From positions 6,257-70,256 of the forward strand of contig SFGN01000020.1 in the NCBI GenBank assembly GCA_004556565.1: DNA of 64,000 nucleotides, in the 5' to 3' direction. The stretch comes from Lachnospiraceae bacterium (GTDB lineage: Bacteria; Bacillota_A; Clostridia; Lachnospirales; Lachnospiraceae). Positions 61,818 through 64,000 of the stretch are shown here, piece by piece. Made by a program: the position numbers and the translations under genes. Position 1 is the first letter of the stretch. The number at the start of each line of letters is the position of its first letter. Below the pieces are notes generated by a model. The model had not been told where the DNA came from. It saw nothing but the letters and a program-made list of their open reading frames with translations, and searched no databases.

Positions 61818-62411
61818 TTATGTATCTGTCCGCTTCATTATTTTTATTTTATGCGCCTCAACTCCCAATAATGCCTGTACAGCCTCCGTAATATTCTGGA
61901 CAACAACCGGACTGTCCCCTCCGTCCGCTATGACTAGTACGCCTTCTACTTCGGGTGTCATTTCTTTGCTTACATAGGGGACCTGTGAACCATCCGACTG
62001 CTGCGTATATACGCTGGTTTTGTCTGAAGTCCGGTCTTCAGATTCCCTTGTACCTCCGTTGGAATCTTCTTCCGACATAATCTGGCTGGAGGAACTCTGA
62101 TCTTTTTCAACCACCTTGGTTCCGGAAGATTTCATTGTAATTACTACCTCTGCCCTGCCGACACCTTCTACATATTCCAGAGCATTTGCAAGCCGCTTTT
62201 CCATATATTCCTGGTAACGTTCCAGCTCCGTATTCCCGGAGAGTGCAGTATCCTCTTTTGCCTCTGTTTCCTCCGGCTCTTTTTTTCCGGTCGGAATTGC
62301 GATTACAAACAGCAATACTCCCGCCAGAAAAAGAATCAACAACTGATTTTTACCCGGCATTTTACCATTCGCTGCCATACGGTTCAGAAATGCTTTCAAC
62401 TTCGCTCTCAA
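61818..62411 (-). CDS. spoIIIAG: Stage III sporulation protein AG
   Basis: 197 residues. A short cytoplasmic N-terminus (RAKLKAFLNRMAANGKMPGK), one membrane helix (LLILFLAGVLLFVIAI), then a ring-forming domain (ALEYVEGVGRAEVVITMKSS...GVLVIADGGDSPVVVQNITEAVQALLGVEAHKIKIMK). I keep the TTG start at 62411: GGAGG lies nine bases upstream and it preserves the basic N-terminus. It overlaps spoIIIAF by about 50 bases. An ATG at 62378 is the alternative. Confidence 0.93.
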   Translation of the reverse strand: MRAKLKAFLNRMAANGKMPGKNQLLILFLAGVLLFVIAIPTGKKEPEETEAKEDTALSGNTELERYQEYMEKRLANALEYVEGVGRAEVVITMKSSGTKVVEKDQSSSSQIMSEEDSNGGTRESEDRTSDKTSVYTQQSDGSQVPYVSKEMTPEVEGVLVIADGGDSPVVVQNITEAVQALLGVEAHKIKIMKRTDT

Positions 62412-62802
62412 TTCTGATTTCCTCCACCTTTATTTCCACATTCCCGTCTGGTTCTTGCCCGCCAATCTGACTCTCCCTGTGCATGGCATTACTGCTTTGC
62501 CCGGACTGCAGTCCTTCCTCATCCAGAAAATCCATGAACTCTTCCGTACTGAAATACTGTTCCTGCCGCTCCATCTCCCGGATCATCTGCTCATATTCTT
62601 TTTCCTTTAGATTGTTTTGGAACAGATTTTCAGCCCCGAACAATTTCAGAAGCGGAGATGCAAGAAGCAGTATCAATACCATTCCCGTGTAAAACCGGAC
62701 ATATTTATGATAGCTTTTTCCGGGCAGTACTTCCAAAACTGCCGTCACGATCACGAGAAAAAACACCAGATTTTGAATCCACTGAAAAATAATATCAAAC
62801 AT
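62362..62802 (-). CDS. spoIIIAF: Stage III sporulation protein AF
   Basis: 146 residues with two N-terminal membrane helices (IQNLVFFLVIVTAVLEVLPG and YTGMVLILLLASPLLKLF) and a small soluble C-terminal domain ending in an acidic stretch. It belongs to the mother-cell SpoIIIA channel complex. Overlaps spoIIIAG. Confidence 0.92.
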   Translation of the reverse strand: MFDIIFQWIQNLVFFLVIVTAVLEVLPGKSYHKYVRFYTGMVLILLLASPLLKLFGAENLFQNNLKEKEYEQMIREMERQEQYFSTEEFMDFLDEEGLQSGQSSNAMHRESQIGGQEPDGNVEIKVEEIRIESEVESISEPYGSEW

Positions 62803-62844
62803 ATAATCCTCCTAAATGCAGCTTCTCCTATGTAATCCATTGTG

Positions 62845-64000
62845 TCAGGAAGTAGATGCCGCAACAACGGCAATCGTCAGTAAAAATAAAACCAGGATTG
62901 TACAAACCATGCTAAGCATCAGCTCATATCCTTCACTCAGGCTGCTGATACATCCCGTCATTCTTTTATCTGAAACCGGCTGCACAAGTGCGGCCGCAAG
63001 CTTATAAAGCAGTGCCAGGATCCCTATCTGTACAACAGGAGAAATGCTGACTAAAATCAGGATAACTGCCCCCGCAATTCCGATGCTGTTTTTTATCAGG
63101 ACAGCACTCCCCAGGACAATCTCTGTCATCCCCCCGATTACATCACCTGCCCCCGGTATATAATCTACTGCCTGTTTCAGTGTACTACGTTTCAGTGTAT
63201 CAATAACAGGCGAAAGCATGCCCTGGATGAGATTGACACCGACTACCAGCCCAAGCAGCGTTTTCAAAGTCCAGGTAATGAATTTACGGAGCAGTTCCGT
63301 AAATTCTGAAAGAGGATTTTCTCCCAGGAGATGATTCATTACCTGCAGCATGACGTAAATATTAATAACCGGAAGAAGGAACCGCAGGATAACGACCTCC
63401 ACAATATAAATCAGAATCAGCACCAGATTATAAAACATCAATGCGCTGCCGCTTCCCGAGGCAAAGGCGACTGAGAGAAAATATCCCGGACAGAGCACCC
63501 TCATGAAATCCAGTAGCTGTTCCATGCGCGTCTCAAGACCTGTCATTGCTGCTTTAAATGAAGCAAGGCAGACGGTAATCAGAAGCATATATAGTACATA
63601 GAAACTGATTTCGGATATCTGCTTATTCTCCAGTGCACTGGAAAAATTTGAAAAAACAGCTGCAATAATCGCGATCAGAAGTATGGCAGCCAGGCTTTTC
63701 TTATTGCTGCGTAATTCATAAAAGATCTGATCTTTTGCATATTCTGCCAGAAGTGTTCCTGCCTCATCCGGATTTCCCTTTATCAAAGCCGACACCACTT
63801 CCTGAAACCGGATTTTTTCTCCCGGAAACAGTCCCTTAAGCTGCTCGTTAATTTCGGAAAAATCAAACTCTTCCAGAAGTCTTTCTTCCGTGTCCTTAAG
63901 AATTGAACTGCCGTCATCCTCTTCTGCATGCAGGATGCTGCATGGAAGAAAAGCCAAAAAGAGTAAAAGAAGAAAAAACAGGAGAATGCGAACCCCTGCC
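62845..64000 (-). CDS. spoIIIAE: Stage III sporulation protein AE (5' end outside window)
   Basis: The frame is open from the stop at 62845 to the right edge, so the true start lies beyond 64000. The visible N-terminus is a signal-like hydrophobic stretch (VRILLFFLLLLLFLAFLPCSILHAEE). It is followed by a soluble part and at least seven membrane helices, with the conserved Gly-rich segment DYIPGAGDVIGGMTEIVLGSAVLIKNSIGIAGAV. It is a core membrane protein of the sporulation feeding channel. The operon order AE-AF-AG-AH is conserved. Confidence 0.94.
   Translation of the reverse strand, partial: AGVRILLFFLLLLFLAFLPCSILHAEEDDGSSILKDTEERLLEEFDFSEINEQLKGLFPGEKIRFQEVVSALIKGNPDEAGTLLAEYAKDQIFYELRSNKKSLAAILLIAIIAAVFSNFSSALENKQISEISFYVLYMLLITVCLASFKAAMTGLETRMEQLLDFMRVLCPGYFLSVAFASGSGSALMFYNLVLILIYIVEVVILRFLLPVINIYVMLQVMNHLLGENPLSEFTELLRKFITWTLKTLLGLVVGVNLIQGMLSPVIDTLKRSTLKQAVDYIPGAGDVIGGMTEIVLGSAVLIKNSIGIAGAVILILVSISPVVQIGILALLYKLAAALVQPVSDKRMTGCISSLSEGYELMLSMVCTILVLFLLTIAVVAASTS

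Overview
The window is a chromosomal segment of a low-to-mid GC, anaerobic, spore-forming Firmicute, most likely a gut Lachnospiraceae. The evidence is combined: Spo0A, SpoIVB and a SpoIIIA operon (endospore former); a monomeric [FeFe] hydrogenase (strict anaerobe); FabK instead of FabI; the MurT/GatD pair; a cobalamin methionine synthase with its activation domain on a separate gene; and tandem three-domain Old Yellow Enzyme (OYE) flavoproteins typical of gut clostridia. I see no rRNA, tRNA, CRISPR array, insertion sequence or prophage. Nearly all genes lie on the minus strand. The exceptions are murT-gatD and the OYE pair.

1-14.5 kb: start of a polyamine ABC transporter operon (potA, cut by the window edge) with its XRE-cupin regulator and a duplicated operator; an ABC-2 exporter (ATPase and permease) behind a perfect palindromic operator; DegV; a nitroreductase; SbcC and SbcD; two MATE exporters; then a decayed GntR/YtrA-type module whose membrane gene is broken by two frame changes. 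The second MATE gene has an attenuated leader with a possible 46-residue leader peptide.

14.5-32.2 kb: murT-gatD (lipid II amidation); a P-type cation ATPase under what reads as a yybP-ykoY (Mn2+) riboswitch with a terminator platform; gdhA with a long leader ending in a terminator that abuts the Shine-Dalgarno sequence; rpsU; alaS; an [FeFe] hydrogenase; metH, its activation protein and metF; glgA.

32.2-39.4 kb: spo0A, a cation/proton antiporter, and on the plus strand two tandem OYE/Fe-S/FAD reductases. The first carries HGDR in place of the usual HxxH active-site motif and has an extra helical segment. This is the pattern I associate with gut bilirubin reductase (BilR), which makes the pair the most interesting system in the window. 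A MarR regulator lies convergent to it.

39.5-48.8 kb: a complete type II fatty-acid synthesis operon, fabH-acpP-fabK-fabD-fabG-fabF-accB-fabZ-accC-accDA. AccD and AccA are fused in one polypeptide. The MarR gene follows in the same direction and is a candidate FabT-like regulator.

49-64 kb: the conserved housekeeping/sporulation block spoIIIA(AE-AH)-prfC-yqhY-nusB-xseA-xseB-ispA-dxs-tlyA-nadK-argR-recN-spoIVB. In many Firmicutes spo0A directly follows spoIVB. Here about 16 kb (fab operon, MarR, OYE pair, antiporter) separates them, and a short broken reading frame sits at the spoIVB side of the junction.
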